Assembly (NCBI GenBank): GCA_903906515.1
Contig: CAIVKO010000105.1
Location: forward strand, 1 to 47,501
Direction of reading: 5' to 3'
Source of the DNA: Akkermansiaceae bacterium
GTDB lineage: Bacteria > Verrucomicrobiota > Verrucomicrobiia > Verrucomicrobiales > Akkermansiaceae
Length of the DNA stretch: 47,501 nt
Part shown: in pieces, positions 1 through 8,825 of the stretch
Position numbering within the stretch: position 1 is the first letter of the stretch
Layout of the letters: the number at the start of each line of letters is the position of its first letter
Notes under the pieces: model-generated
What the model saw: only the letters and a program-made list of their open reading frames with translations
What the model was told of the DNA's origin: nothing
Databases searched by the model: none
Position numbers and translations under genes: made by a program

Positions 1-1443
1 GCCGTGGCCCTGACCCTCGGAAATAGCAATATCTCCAATGGCAGCGGCACCAACCCCAACACCCTCAACCCGACCTACTCGGGTATTCTCAGCAACACCA
101 ACGGTTCCGCCAGCTTGACCAAGACCGGAACCAATACCCAGACTTTAACAGGCGCGAACACCTATAGCGGCCTGACCACGGTCAGCGGCGGTGCTCTAAT
201 CATCGGCAGCAGCGGCAGCCTTGCCAGCGGCAATGCCCTCACGGTGGGTTCGGGCGGCACGGCCGACTTTCAGAATGCAAACCAGAGCCTCGGAGCGGTG
301 AGCAATGACAACACGGCGACCAATGCTCTGAACTTCAGCGCCGCCACCGGCACGGTCACCCTAGCCAGCCTGAGCGGCACGGGTAACACCCGCTTCGGCA
401 GCGCCGGCACGGTCACAGGCGGCATTTCTAGCGGAACCGTCACTTCCATCGGTGCTCTCAACGCAGCCATCTCCGGCGGCACGGTCGGTGCCGCCTCGCT
501 GAGCGCCACCACGGTGAGCGGCGGAACCAACACCATCAGCGGCGCGGCGGGCATCACCACCGTGAGCAGCGGAACCACCACGGTGGGCGGGGTGGCCACC
601 ATCGGCACGCTTTCCGGCGGCACCGCCAACTTGAACGGCGCGACCAGCACCATCACCACCTTGAACGGCGGCACGGTGAACCTCGGTGCCTCGACCGCGC
701 TCACGGTCAGCGCCGGCACCAGCGCCGGCACGATCACCGGCGGCGGCAGTTTGACCAAGAGCAGTGCCAGCACGCTCACCCTCACCGGCACCAACACCTA
801 CACCGGCGCAACTCTCATCACCGTCGGCACGCTGGCATTGGGCGCCGCCGGCACCATTGACAACACCAGTGAAGTGTCCCTTGGCACCGTCGGCACCTTC
901 GATGTCACCGCGAAGGGCTCCGGCTACACGGTTGGCACCCTCAAGGGTTCCGGCAACGTGACGGGCGCGCTGACGGTTTCCGCCCAACTCTCCATCGGTA
1001 ATTCCCCCGGTATCACCAACTTCAGCAGCAGTCTCACGCTGGGTGCGGGATCCACCTACCTCTACGATCTCACCGGCGGCGTGGTCCCCGGTGCGGCCGA
1101 TCTAGGCGACATCGCCGGCGATATAACCATCACCGCAGGCTCGATTCTGGATTTGGTTCAACTTGGAACCTACACCGCAAACAACAAGTTCACCTTGTTC
1201 GCCTACGATGGCGTGCTCAGCGGAACCTTTAAGGACACTCTCCTGAATGTTCTAGCAGACGGCGCAACCTTCACCGATGCCGGAGGCAGCTGGAAGATCG
1301 ACTACAACGACGCAAGTGCCGGAGTCAATGGAGGAGTGAGTGCCAGCAATACCTACGTCACCATCACCGCCATCCCCGAGCCGAACGTCGCGGCCTTGAT
1401 CGGCGGTCTCGGCTTCCTCACCCTACTGCGCCGCCGGAGATGA
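1..1443 (+). CDS. Autotransporter-associated beta-strand repeat protein with PEP-CTERM tail (5' end cut by window)
   Basis: The reading frame is open from the first base, so the start lies outside the window; the GTG at 4 is probably internal. The protein is almost entirely low-complexity Thr/Gly/Ser/Ala/Asn beta-strand sequence. Two clear copies of the autotransporter-associated beta-strand repeat are visible: one around bases 115-235 (LTGANTYSGLTTVSGG) and one around 750-880 (LTGTNTYTGATLITVG). The last 24 residues form a PEP-CTERM sorting signal: an IPEP motif, a hydrophobic stretch, then four arginines. Known for the family: such proteins are exported by Sec, sorted by an exosortase and end up at the outer surface or in exopolysaccharide. 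Inferred role: a surface or matrix adhesin-like beta-helix. There is no autotransporter barrel domain. A long GC-rich antisense frame here is a composition artefact. Confidence 0.85.
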   Translation, partial: AVALTLGNSNISNGSGTNPNTLNPTYSGILSNTNGSASLTKTGTNTQTLTGANTYSGLTTVSGGALIIGSSGSLASGNALTVGSGGTADFQNANQSLGAVSNDNTATNALNFSAATGTVTLASLSGTGNTRFGSAGTVTGGISSGTVTSIGALNAAISGGTVGAASLSATTVSGGTNTISGAAGITTVSSGTTTVGGVATIGTLSGGTANLNGATSTITTLNGGTVNLGASTALTVSAGTSAGTITGGGSLTKSSASTLTLTGTNTYTGATLITVGTLALGAAGTIDNTSEVSLGTVGTFDVTAKGSGYTVGTLKGSGNVTGALTVSAQLSIGNSPGITNFSSSLTLGAGSTYLYDLTGGVVPGAADLGDIAGDITITAGSILDLVQLGTYTANNKFTLFAYDGVLSGTFKDTLLNVLADGATFTDAGGSWKIDYNDASAGVNGGVSASNTYVTITAIPEPNVAALIGGLGFLTLLRRRR

Positions 1444-1449
1444 GGAGTC

Positions 1450-1577
1450 GGTGTTTCGGTAGCGGCTGCGCCGCCCTGTGTTTCGGTGTTCCAGTAAGAG
1501 CAAAGCGAAAGACCCGGCGCGCAGGAACGGATCCTTTTTCTCTTACCGAAACACCGCGCCAAAGGCCACCGAAACAC
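1450..1577. repeat. Nested inverted repeats of a GTGTTTCGGT element
   Basis: The 10-mer GTGTTTCGGT occurs at 1451-1460 and 1478-1487, and its reverse complement at 1545-1554 and 1568-1577. The outer pair extends to a perfect 12-base inverted repeat (1450-1461 with 1544-1555). The inner copy also pairs with the segment at 1540-1554 through GTAAGAG (1494-1500) and CTCTTAC (1540-1546), with a bulge. The transcript could fold into alternative long hairpins just after the PEP-CTERM gene. It may act as a terminator region or be a miniature palindromic repeat element; there is no U-tract directly after it. Confidence 0.6.
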
Positions 1578-1585
1578 CTAATTTT

Positions 1586-1610
1586 CCGGAGATAAAGGGT
1601 TTTTCTCCGG
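1586..1610 (+). terminator. Hairpin, possible weak terminator
   Basis: CCGGAGA (1586-1592) pairs perfectly with TCTCCGG (1604-1610) around an 11-base loop. The T-rich stretch lies inside the loop rather than after the stem, so this is not a textbook intrinsic terminator. It sits between the PEP-CTERM gene and the GH36 gene and could help separate the two transcripts. Confidence 0.35.
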
Positions 1611-1617
1611 GATCCCA

Positions 1618-1649
1618 AGGTGCCGCCGACTGGAGGGTCGGTGGCACCT
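1618..1649 (+). promoter_or_regulatory. Strong 13-bp hairpin upstream of the CAZyme run
   Basis: Bases 1618-1630 (AGGTGCCGCCGAC) pair with 1637-1649 (GTCGGTGGCACCT) around a 6-base loop; the only non-Watson-Crick pair is one G-U wobble. It lies 90 bases before the ATG of the first carbohydrate-active gene. It could be a terminator stem without a U-tract, an mRNA-stabilising structure, or a dyad operator; the sequence does not decide between these. Confidence 0.5.
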
Positions 1650-1739
1650 GCATCGCTCCGCTTGTCACCTCTGGATGCGCAATGAAAAGTCTTCGAAGAA
1701 ATTGCGGCTCCCTATCCCCGCACGGCGACCTTCCTTCAA

Positions 1740-3632
1740 ATGAATATAAAGAAACCAAAACTCACATCGAGCTGGCTGGCGCTGCCATTGGGCGGCTGGA
1801 TCATGCTGCAAGGGCTGGCGCTTGCGCAAACCCCATCCACCATCGCGCTAACAGCCAGTCCGATCGCATCCCTGCAAGCCCGCATCCTCCAGGCGAAACC
1901 CGCCGTCGTTCTCGCAGATGGAAAAATCGCCTCTGACGTCATCGTCGAGAGAGGCTGGAGTGATGGCACTTGGTCTGGCAGCGTGCGCAACACCTCCGGG
2001 AAGTCGCAGTCCATTCGCGAGATCGTCTTGTTTGAACTGGATCACGGTCTGACCGCCGAGACCCCGGTGTATGGTGAATCGTTCCAAATGCTGGCGCAGA
2101 TCACCGGCACCCTGGCCCAGCCCGAGGATCTCGGTGCCTACCCGGACCGCAAACACTATCGCATCCCCGAACCTGAGGGCTACCGGACCGCCTCGGGCTT
2201 ACTCACCATTTCACCCGCGCACGAAGCATCGCTCGCCCTCGCCTTCACCTCCTGCAACAAGTTCATCGGCCGGATCGGCTTCAACCAAAGCCGCGTGAAA
2301 GCCTACCTCGACACCGAAGGACTCACCCTGCCGCCGGGAGTCACATGGAAATTGGAAAACTTCGGGGTGTTTACCGGGGCGAACCGGGACGAGGCGCTTG
2401 AGGCGGTGGCGATGAAGCTCCAACAGAATCACCCGCGCTCACTGCCCGCCAAGCCTCCCACAGGCTGGTGCTCTTGGTACACGTTCTATGAGGAAGTCAC
2501 GGTGCCCGACATCGAACGCAACCTGGCATTCTCCAAGGCAAACCTCCCGCAACTCCGCTACATCCAGATTGACGACGGCTATCAATCGAAGATGGGAGAC
2601 TGGTTAGAAACCGGCATGGCCTTCGGTGGCAATATCCAAAACGTCCTCAAGCAGATCAAGACCGCCGGCTTCGAGCCCGCGATCTGGGTGGCCCCGTTCA
2701 TTGCCGAAAAGACCTCCGCCATTTTCCAACACCACCCGGACTGGTTCGTCAAAGATAGCGCCGGCAATCCGCTAGACTCAAGCACCATCGGCTTCGGCGG
2801 CTGGAGATGCGCCCCGTGGTATGTGCTCGATGGTACCCACCCGGCAGTCCAAAAACACCTTGAGCATGTTTTCAGAACCATGCGCGAGGAATGGGGCGTC
2901 ACCTATTTCAAACTGGATGCCAACTACTGGGGTGCCATCCACGGCGGCGTTCATCACAACCCGAATGCCACCCGCATCGAAGCCTATCGCCAGGGCATGG
3001 CCGCCATTCAAAAAGGAGCTGGCGGCTCGTTCATTCTCGGTTGCAACGCGCCGATCTGGCCGTCGCTCGGCCTGGTCGATGGCATGAGGACCTCGGGCGA
3101 CATCAACAACGATTGGAAATCGATCAAGGGCTGCGCCTTGGAAAACCTCTCGCGCGCATGGCAGAATGGCAAACTCTGGTGGAATGATCCCGATTGCATC
3201 CTACTAACCGAAAATACCCAGAAGAACATCAGGCACAAGCTGCCACCCAAGGATCCCACGTTATCGGAAAACGAGTTCAAGTTGCATGTTGCCTCCATCC
3301 GGGCCACCGGCGGCATGGTGCTCAGCGGCGATGAAATGCCACAGATCCGCGCGAACCGCTTCAAGGTGCTCGCGAAGTTGCTCACGCCCACCGGCAAGGC
3401 CATGCACTTCGCCAGTCCGGGATTTCTGATAGGCAGGGTGACTCTGAACCCTCAACTGGAAGAAGTCGCCCTGTTCAATTGGGACGACACTCCTCTCACG
3501 CGTTCCTTCACAACCGGGGCGGGCTCAACGATCACCGATTTCTGGACCGGTGAATCCAGAAAAGCCGAAGGCACCACCACCACCTGTGAAATTCCGCCCC
3601 GTTCGGCGGTTCTGTTGGGGATCAGTAAATAA
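1740..3632 (+). CDS. Secreted GH36-type alpha-galactosidase
   Basis: Probable exo-acting alpha-galactosidase (clan GH-D) working outside the cytoplasm: residues 1-29 form a signal peptide ending in LALAQ. Residues about 35-230 are the beta-rich N-terminal domain typical of GH36. A TIM barrel follows, with the GWCSWY motif at 242-247 and IDDGYQ at 277-282. The predicted nucleophile is D393 (KLDANY) and the predicted acid/base is D454 (RTSGD). A small beta domain ends the protein near 560-630. The length of 630 residues suits the family. The start is the ATG at 1740, chosen because the signal peptide begins there; no Shine-Dalgarno is visible. It is the first gene of a compact run and is followed after 8 bases by a GH29 fucosidase. 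Substrate beyond an alpha-linked galactose-like sugar cannot be read from the sequence; other clan D activities remain possible. Confidence 0.88.
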   Translation: MNIKKPKLTSSWLALPLGGWIMLQGLALAQTPSTIALTASPIASLQARILQAKPAVVLADGKIASDVIVERGWSDGTWSGSVRNTSGKSQSIREIVLFELDHGLTAETPVYGESFQMLAQITGTLAQPEDLGAYPDRKHYRIPEPEGYRTASGLLTISPAHEASLALAFTSCNKFIGRIGFNQSRVKAYLDTEGLTLPPGVTWKLENFGVFTGANRDEALEAVAMKLQQNHPRSLPAKPPTGWCSWYTFYEEVTVPDIERNLAFSKANLPQLRYIQIDDGYQSKMGDWLETGMAFGGNIQNVLKQIKTAGFEPAIWVAPFIAEKTSAIFQHHPDWFVKDSAGNPLDSSTIGFGGWRCAPWYVLDGTHPAVQKHLEHVFRTMREEWGVTYFKLDANYWGAIHGGVHHNPNATRIEAYRQGMAAIQKGAGGSFILGCNAPIWPSLGLVDGMRTSGDINNDWKSIKGCALENLSRAWQNGKLWWNDPDCILLTENTQKNIRHKLPPKDPTLSENEFKLHVASIRATGGMVLSGDEMPQIRANRFKVLAKLLTPTGKAMHFASPGFLIGRVTLNPQLEEVALFNWDDTPLTRSFTTGAGSTITDFWTGESRKAEGTTTTCEIPPRSAVLLGISK

Positions 3633-3640
3633 CAACGACC

Positions 3641-5479
3641 ATGAAAACCACCCACTTGAGATCCACTCTGGCCTCGATACTCACCTGGAGCGCCGCCTCA
3701 TCCCTGGCGCTTTACGCCGAAGAGTCGATGAACCAAATGTGGGGGGATGCAGCCACCAAAGATGGCGTCGAATCCAGCGAACGCGCCGCGCTGCTGCGCG
3801 ATGGAAACTATGGCATGTTCATCCACTGGGGACTCTTTTCCAGCCTTGGCGGGCAGTGGAAGGATCAAACGTTCTATGGTATCGGCGAGTGGATCAAGCG
3901 GCAGATGAAAATCTCCGATGAGGAATACATGGGGCTGGCCAAGGATTTCAATCCAAGTGAGTTCGACGCCAAGGAAATCGTCCGCATCGCCAAGGAAGCC
4001 GGCATGAAATACATCGTGATCACCTCGAAACACCACGAGGGATTCGCCATGTTCAAGTCCGCGCATGCATTCAACATTGTCGATGCCACACCGTTTCATC
4101 GCGATCCGATGAAGGAACTCTCCGTCGCCTGCCGTGAGGCCGGCCTGGGATTCGGCTTCTATTATTCGCACTTCCAGGACTGGACCTCACCCGGTGCCGA
4201 GGGCGGACCCAAGACCAACCCGGATGGATCGCCCGCCACGTTTAAAAAATACTTCCGTGAGAAATGTTATCCGCAGGTGGATGAGATCTGCTCGAACTAT
4301 GGCCCGCTTGCCTTCATCTGGTTTGACACACCCGGGAATATGTCGAAGGAGGACCTCGTTGCCTTGGAGCAACTCGTCCGTAAAAAACAACCCAACGCCA
4401 TGCTCAACTCGCGCATCGGCCAGGGCCTTGGCGACTATGAAAGCCTTGGCGACATGGAAGTGCCGCGCCGCAATCATCAGGGACTGTGGGAATCCCCGGA
4501 CACCACCAACGACTCATGGTCCTATGCCTGGTATGACCAGAACTGGAAAACACCCAGGGAAATCCTCCACCGCCTCGTTGCCACGGTTGGCCGAGGCGGC
4601 ACCTATCTCCTCAACGTCGGCCCGGATGGCAAAGGCCGCATCCCCGCTCCCGCCGCACGCTATCTGGTGGAGGCCGGGCAATGGGTGAAACAACATCCCG
4701 GCGCGGTCTATGGTGCCAGCGCCTCGCCATGGGGAGTCGCCCAGCCATGGGGTGATATCACCCGAACCGGCAATACCTTGAATGCCGTGGTCTTTGATTG
4801 GCCTGCCGATCGCAAAATCTATCTCTCCGGTTTGGTTGGCGAAATTGACAGCGTCACCCTGCACCAGCAGGATGGCATCCTTCTCCCGCTGGCTGCTTCC
4901 AAATCCGGAACCTGGACGGTGATCGACGCCGCCGCCGCCGATGCCGGGACCGTTGCCTCGTTGGCCGGCCTGATAGAAATCAAGCTCGCCGCCTCCGCCA
5001 AGGTGGATCAAACACCCGGCATCCATCCTAACATCCCGACCATGCTCTATGGCGAGTTCGCGACCGCCCGTAATGCCGAATCGAAAGTCATCAACTGGAT
5101 GGAGAAATTCGGAGAATGGAAATTCGCCCATCAAATCAGCGACTGGAAATCCGGTGGCGTCGCCGAATGGAATGTCGATGTCGCCGCCGCCGGGGATTAT
5201 TTTGTCGAACTTACCTACAGGGGTGTGGAGCGCCTGGTCTGGGCCGTCACCACCTCGGAAGGCGCGAAGATCCAGAACCAGCAGGCCGCCAGCCCGATTT
5301 ACAAGGCCTATCCCACCGGAATCCTCCACTTTTCCAAACCCGGCAAACACACGGTGAGCGTCTCGCTGCTCGCCGGCGACCCTAAATCATCGAGTCTCCA
5401 GGCCATCCGCTTTTCACCCGTTGGTGAGTCCATCGGAAAACCCGGTTCAAACATCAGTCTCTCGTTAGATGAAAAATAA
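3641..5479 (+). CDS. Secreted GH29 alpha-L-fucosidase (class A type) with C-terminal carbohydrate-binding-like domain
   Basis: Predicted retaining alpha-L-fucosidase. A signal peptide covers about residues 1-26 (cleavage near LYAEE). The catalytic barrel spans roughly 45-365 with the GH29 landmarks FIHWG (60-64), HHEGF (131-135) and IWFDTP, where D229 is the expected nucleophile, and the TYLLNVGPDG segment near 330. Residues about 370-460 look like the usual C-terminal beta-sandwich; about 465-605 form an extra jelly-roll, CBM6/35-like region. This is one of three GH29 enzymes in the window and is most like the one at 32102. It starts 8 bases after the GH36 stop, and its last 11 bases overlap the next gene, which suggests one transcript with translational coupling. 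The acid/base residue cannot be assigned safely by eye in this class. Confidence 0.92.
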   Translation: MKTTHLRSTLASILTWSAASSLALYAEESMNQMWGDAATKDGVESSERAALLRDGNYGMFIHWGLFSSLGGQWKDQTFYGIGEWIKRQMKISDEEYMGLAKDFNPSEFDAKEIVRIAKEAGMKYIVITSKHHEGFAMFKSAHAFNIVDATPFHRDPMKELSVACREAGLGFGFYYSHFQDWTSPGAEGGPKTNPDGSPATFKKYFREKCYPQVDEICSNYGPLAFIWFDTPGNMSKEDLVALEQLVRKKQPNAMLNSRIGQGLGDYESLGDMEVPRRNHQGLWESPDTTNDSWSYAWYDQNWKTPREILHRLVATVGRGGTYLLNVGPDGKGRIPAPAARYLVEAGQWVKQHPGAVYGASASPWGVAQPWGDITRTGNTLNAVVFDWPADRKIYLSGLVGEIDSVTLHQQDGILLPLAASKSGTWTVIDAAAADAGTVASLAGLIEIKLAASAKVDQTPGIHPNIPTMLYGEFATARNAESKVINWMEKFGEWKFAHQISDWKSGGVAEWNVDVAAAGDYFVELTYRGVERLVWAVTTSEGAKIQNQQAASPIYKAYPTGILHFSKPGKHTVSVSLLAGDPKSSSLQAIRFSPVGESIGKPGSNISLSLDEK

Positions 5480-7436
5480 CAGCCTATCAATCACCTTAGC
5501 CGCACTTGCGCTGATAGGCGCCGGCCAGATCATGGCACAGGATTCCCTGCCTCCGTTGGATGGTCGCCCGGCACCCACCAACCTCACCGAAATGTGGCAG
5601 GGCTTCGACCCGTTGCGCGATCCCCTCGAAACCGAAATTGTCCGGGAATGGCAGGAGGCTGACGCCACTTTTCGCTATGTGGTCTTCACTATAGGGACTT
5701 TCAAAGGCCAGAAGTCCCGGGTGGCCGCGTTTTACGGTTTTCCCAAGAGCGACAAGAAGTTGCCGGGCATCGTCCAGTTGCATGGCGGCGGACAGCGTGC
5801 CTCCACCTCCAGTGTGAGGGTAGCGGCCAAGCAGGGTTATGCCTGTGTATCCGTCAACTGGGGCGGGCGCGAGATGGAAGGCGCCAAACCCGGCGATAAG
5901 AATACCGACTATCATGCGATCAACCTCGGCTTCTCGGCATACAATTTCGACAAGGCCAAGACCTTGGATCCGGCCGGCTCGCCCCGCAATAGCGGCTGGT
6001 TCATGGCGACGGTGGTGGCGCGTCGGGCGATCACCTTTCTCCAGCAGCAGCCGGAAGTGGATCCGCAGAACATCGGCGCTTACGGGCATTCCATGGGCGG
6101 GAAAATCACCACCGATCTCGCCGGAATTGATCCGCGCATCAAGGCGGCCGTCCCGTCTTGCGGCAGCAGCGGTACAATTGCCTATCAGGGTAAAATCTGG
6201 AATATTCCCAATTCCATCGGCAAAATGAAAAAGGGCGTGACGTTGGAGGACCAGACGGTTGAAACCCAAGCCTACCTGCCCACCCTGACTTGTCCGATCC
6301 TGAATTTGAATCCGACCAATGATTACAACAGTCCGCTGGATGTGGTTACGGAGAACTGGGAAAAGATCGGCAGCAAGGAGGTCTATCAGTCCAATGCCGT
6401 TCACCGGTGTCACCTGCACAACCCGGAGAACGAAGTCTGCACATGGCTGTGGTTTGCGCAATGGCTGCAGCATGCTTTCAAAATGCCCAAGAACCCGGCA
6501 ATCACGGTTGATTTCAAGTCGGACAATGGCGTTCCCCGAGTGATCGTCAAGCCGGACGCATCCATCAAAATCCAGGCGGTGGATATCTATTATTCGACCG
6601 AACCGCATATCATAACCCGGTTTTGGCGGGACGGTGAGGCCAAGGCTATGGGCGTCACCTATCAGGCCAATTGCCCGATCCTCGATCTAACCAAGCCGTT
6701 TTATACGTTCGCCAATATCACGTATGCATTGGACGATCCGATGCGCTCAAAGTTGGGGGCGGATCGCTTTCAGATCACCTCCAAGGAGTTGATCATTCTT
6801 CCCGGGGATCTGGTCAAGGCGGGGGCCAAGGCCACCGACCAAGCGACGCGGGTGATCGAAGATTTCGCGCGGGGCTGGCATGACTGGTATGGGAACTGGG
6901 ATCAGACCGGCGGCAAAATGACTTCCTATAAAATCAAGGACCCGAAATGGCGGGCCACGGATGGTGACCGCTTTTGCTTGGAAGTAAAATCCAGCAAGGC
7001 GACCAAGGTCGACCTGATCTTCAGTTACAACCGGTGGAATTGCTTCATGGGTGGCAACGAGCCCAAGGCCAAACCCGGCAGCTATAAAGTCAGCACGGAA
7101 CTTAAAGGCAGTCCGGATTGGCAGACCGTCTCGGTCGGGGTGAAAGACCTGCAGGCAGATTCCAAGGGTGTTGCAGCCTCGCCGGTGGGTAACTGGCAAT
7201 ATATCGCCGACGTCACCGTTTCGGCCAAGGTGGATGGCATTCGCAAAATCTACTGGGCCAAAGGGACAGAAACCCCGGGTCCTGTCAAACCGGACCATCC
7301 GCCGCGTGTGAATCAGACGGCGAAATCCCAAACAGACGATTTGCCGGAACTCTCAGGACAGAGCGAAGAGTTCAAGGATGCCGTTAGAAAATCGCTGGAG
7401 GAGGAAAAGAAACAGGAAGAAGCCAAAGGAAAATAA
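5469..7436 (+). CDS. Large secreted alpha/beta-hydrolase esterase, paralogue 1 (acetylxylan-esterase/dienelactone-hydrolase-like)
   Basis: Predicted extracytoplasmic carbohydrate esterase. A signal peptide covers residues 1-23 (IMAQD cleavage). The alpha/beta-hydrolase domain spans about 30-345: an oxyanion-type LHGGGQ loop near 105, the nucleophile elbow GHSMGG with S208, a probable acid D285 (NPTNDY) and a histidine candidate in the HRCHLH segment (H315 or H317). A second region (about 350-450) with the LTKPFYTFANITYAL segment is beta-rich, and about 460-610 resembles a galactose-binding or CBM11-like jelly roll (ending in a SPDWQTVSVG-type segment). The tail is charged (EEEKKQEEAKGK). Two paralogues with the same layout lie at 14456 and 16606. 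The ATG overlaps the GH29 stop by 11 bases. Deacylation of the polysaccharide is inference; the bond cleaved is unknown. It is not a CE15-type enzyme, since GCSRNG is absent. Confidence 0.8.
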   Translation: MKNNSLSITLAALALIGAGQIMAQDSLPPLDGRPAPTNLTEMWQGFDPLRDPLETEIVREWQEADATFRYVVFTIGTFKGQKSRVAAFYGFPKSDKKLPGIVQLHGGGQRASTSSVRVAAKQGYACVSVNWGGREMEGAKPGDKNTDYHAINLGFSAYNFDKAKTLDPAGSPRNSGWFMATVVARRAITFLQQQPEVDPQNIGAYGHSMGGKITTDLAGIDPRIKAAVPSCGSSGTIAYQGKIWNIPNSIGKMKKGVTLEDQTVETQAYLPTLTCPILNLNPTNDYNSPLDVVTENWEKIGSKEVYQSNAVHRCHLHNPENEVCTWLWFAQWLQHAFKMPKNPAITVDFKSDNGVPRVIVKPDASIKIQAVDIYYSTEPHIITRFWRDGEAKAMGVTYQANCPILDLTKPFYTFANITYALDDPMRSKLGADRFQITSKELIILPGDLVKAGAKATDQATRVIEDFARGWHDWYGNWDQTGGKMTSYKIKDPKWRATDGDRFCLEVKSSKATKVDLIFSYNRWNCFMGGNEPKAKPGSYKVSTELKGSPDWQTVSVGVKDLQADSKGVAASPVGNWQYIADVTVSAKVDGIRKIYWAKGTETPGPVKPDHPPRVNQTAKSQTDDLPELSGQSEEFKDAVRKSLEEEKKQEEAKGK

Positions 7437-7441
7437 TATCT

Positions 7442-8818
7442 ATGCGCATTAATACAGACATCGTGAAGAGTCATCGATTCGGAAACGTATGCCGATTCCG
7501 GTTTCGAATACCATGTGTCTTCGGACTCTTTACTTTGTTGTCTCTTGTCTCCAAGGCTGAGGCCGCGGACTTCTTCCTGCACGACGGTGACCGGGTGGTG
7601 TTTCTCGGCGATAGCATCACCGAGCAGCGAATGTATAGCAACTTCATCGAGGCTTATGCCTTGACGCGCCATCCCCAATGGCAGCTCACGTTCCGCAATG
7701 CAGGATGGGCCGGCGATACCGCCTTTTTCCGTTCCCGCTGTCATCCCGACGGGAGCCATGTGGTGGGCGTGGAGGAACAGGCCCAGGCCCCCATGATTGA
7801 CAAGATGATCCGGCGCAGCCTTGGCCGTGATGTTTTGGCGCTCAAACCGACGGTGGTGACCATTGATTTCGGAATGAACGATGTGGGTGTTAGCCCGACC
7901 GCTGACGCCTATAACGCCTATGTCCGCTGCCTCACCCGAATGGTCACCGTGCTTCAGGAAAACGGCGCCCGCTCCGTCTTGTTGACCCCTCAGCCGGTGG
8001 AAAACAAACGGCCGGACCCCGAGCTCGATGAAAAAAACCTGGCGCTGCGCCAATTCTCCGACGGACTCAAGGAGGTCGCCGCCAAAACCGGGGTGCCCTA
8101 TGTCGATCAATTCGATCCGTATCTGAAAATTCTGCGGCGCGAACGGGTCGGCAACCCCGATAAATTCATCGGCGGGGGCCGGGATAGCGTTCACCCCGGT
8201 GCCATCGGCCATACCCTCATGGCCTGGACGATTCTCAAGGGTCTGGGGGCCACGCCCTTGGTGTCGCGGGCACAGCTTGACTACCAGTCCAAAACCGCAG
8301 TCGCAGCCGAGTCCTGTAAAATTGAGCAACTCAAGATCACTGATGGAGGTCTCGCGTTTGACCGCCTGGACGAGGCCCTGCCCATGCCCATCCACCCGAA
8401 TGCCGAGCCGGCCCTGAAGCTCGCGCCGTTGATGGAGGACCTGAATCAATATGGTCTGCAGATCACCGGTCTGCCACCGGGTGATTATCCATTGAGCATC
8501 GACGGTGTCCTGGTGGTCACCATGACTGCGGCAGAATGGGCGAAAGGCTGTAATTTGGCTTCCTCCGCCGGGCCGATCACCCAACAAGGGCTGGAATTAT
8601 TAAAAGAAATCGGCGGCAAAAACGACCTCTACTTCAAGCGCTGGCGCAATGTCCAATTCGCGCAAAAAAACGAGTGGGTGCCAGCGCCCGATGTGGAAAC
8701 CCGCCGCGCCGCCGAACTGGCCCGGCTTGACCAACAGATTGCCGCGTCCGAAGCGAAGATCAATCAGCTGCGCAAACCGCGTCCGCACCGCTTTGAATTA
8801 ACAACTCACCTTCCTTAA
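7442..8818 (+). CDS. Secreted SGNH/GDSL-family esterase
   Basis: SGNH-fold hydrolase, probably a carbohydrate O-acyl esterase. The N-terminus has an unusually long polar region before a hydrophobic core (about residues 25-41) and an AEA-type cleavage site near 42; an internal start is possible but no better ATG precedes the core. Block I is FLGDSIT (G56, D57, S58 nucleophile), block II is NAGWAGDT, block III is DFGMNDVG, and block V is DSVHPG with D248 and H251. After the catalytic domain (to about 275) come roughly 180 residues with a beta-rich piece (LQITGLPPGDYPLSIDG) and a C-terminal coiled-coil-like helix (LARLDQQIAASEAKINQLR). It starts 5 bases after the upstream esterase and 7 bases before the next one, consistent with an esterase block in one operon. 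Confidence 0.85.
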   Translation: MRINTDIVKSHRFGNVCRFRFRIPCVFGLFTLLSLVSKAEAADFFLHDGDRVVFLGDSITEQRMYSNFIEAYALTRHPQWQLTFRNAGWAGDTAFFRSRCHPDGSHVVGVEEQAQAPMIDKMIRRSLGRDVLALKPTVVTIDFGMNDVGVSPTADAYNAYVRCLTRMVTVLQENGARSVLLTPQPVENKRPDPELDEKNLALRQFSDGLKEVAAKTGVPYVDQFDPYLKILRRERVGNPDKFIGGGRDSVHPGAIGHTLMAWTILKGLGATPLVSRAQLDYQSKTAVAAESCKIEQLKITDGGLAFDRLDEALPMPIHPNAEPALKLAPLMEDLNQYGLQITGLPPGDYPLSIDGVLVVTMTAAEWAKGCNLASSAGPITQQGLELLKEIGGKNDLYFKRWRNVQFAQKNEWVPAPDVETRRAAELARLDQQIAASEAKINQLRKPRPHRFELTTHLP

Positions 8819-8825
8819 AATTAGT

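Noticed and set aside
270-987. Long open frames antisense to the beta-repeat protein
   Set aside because: They arise from the repetitive GC-rich codons of the real gene; no signal, motif or start context supports them.
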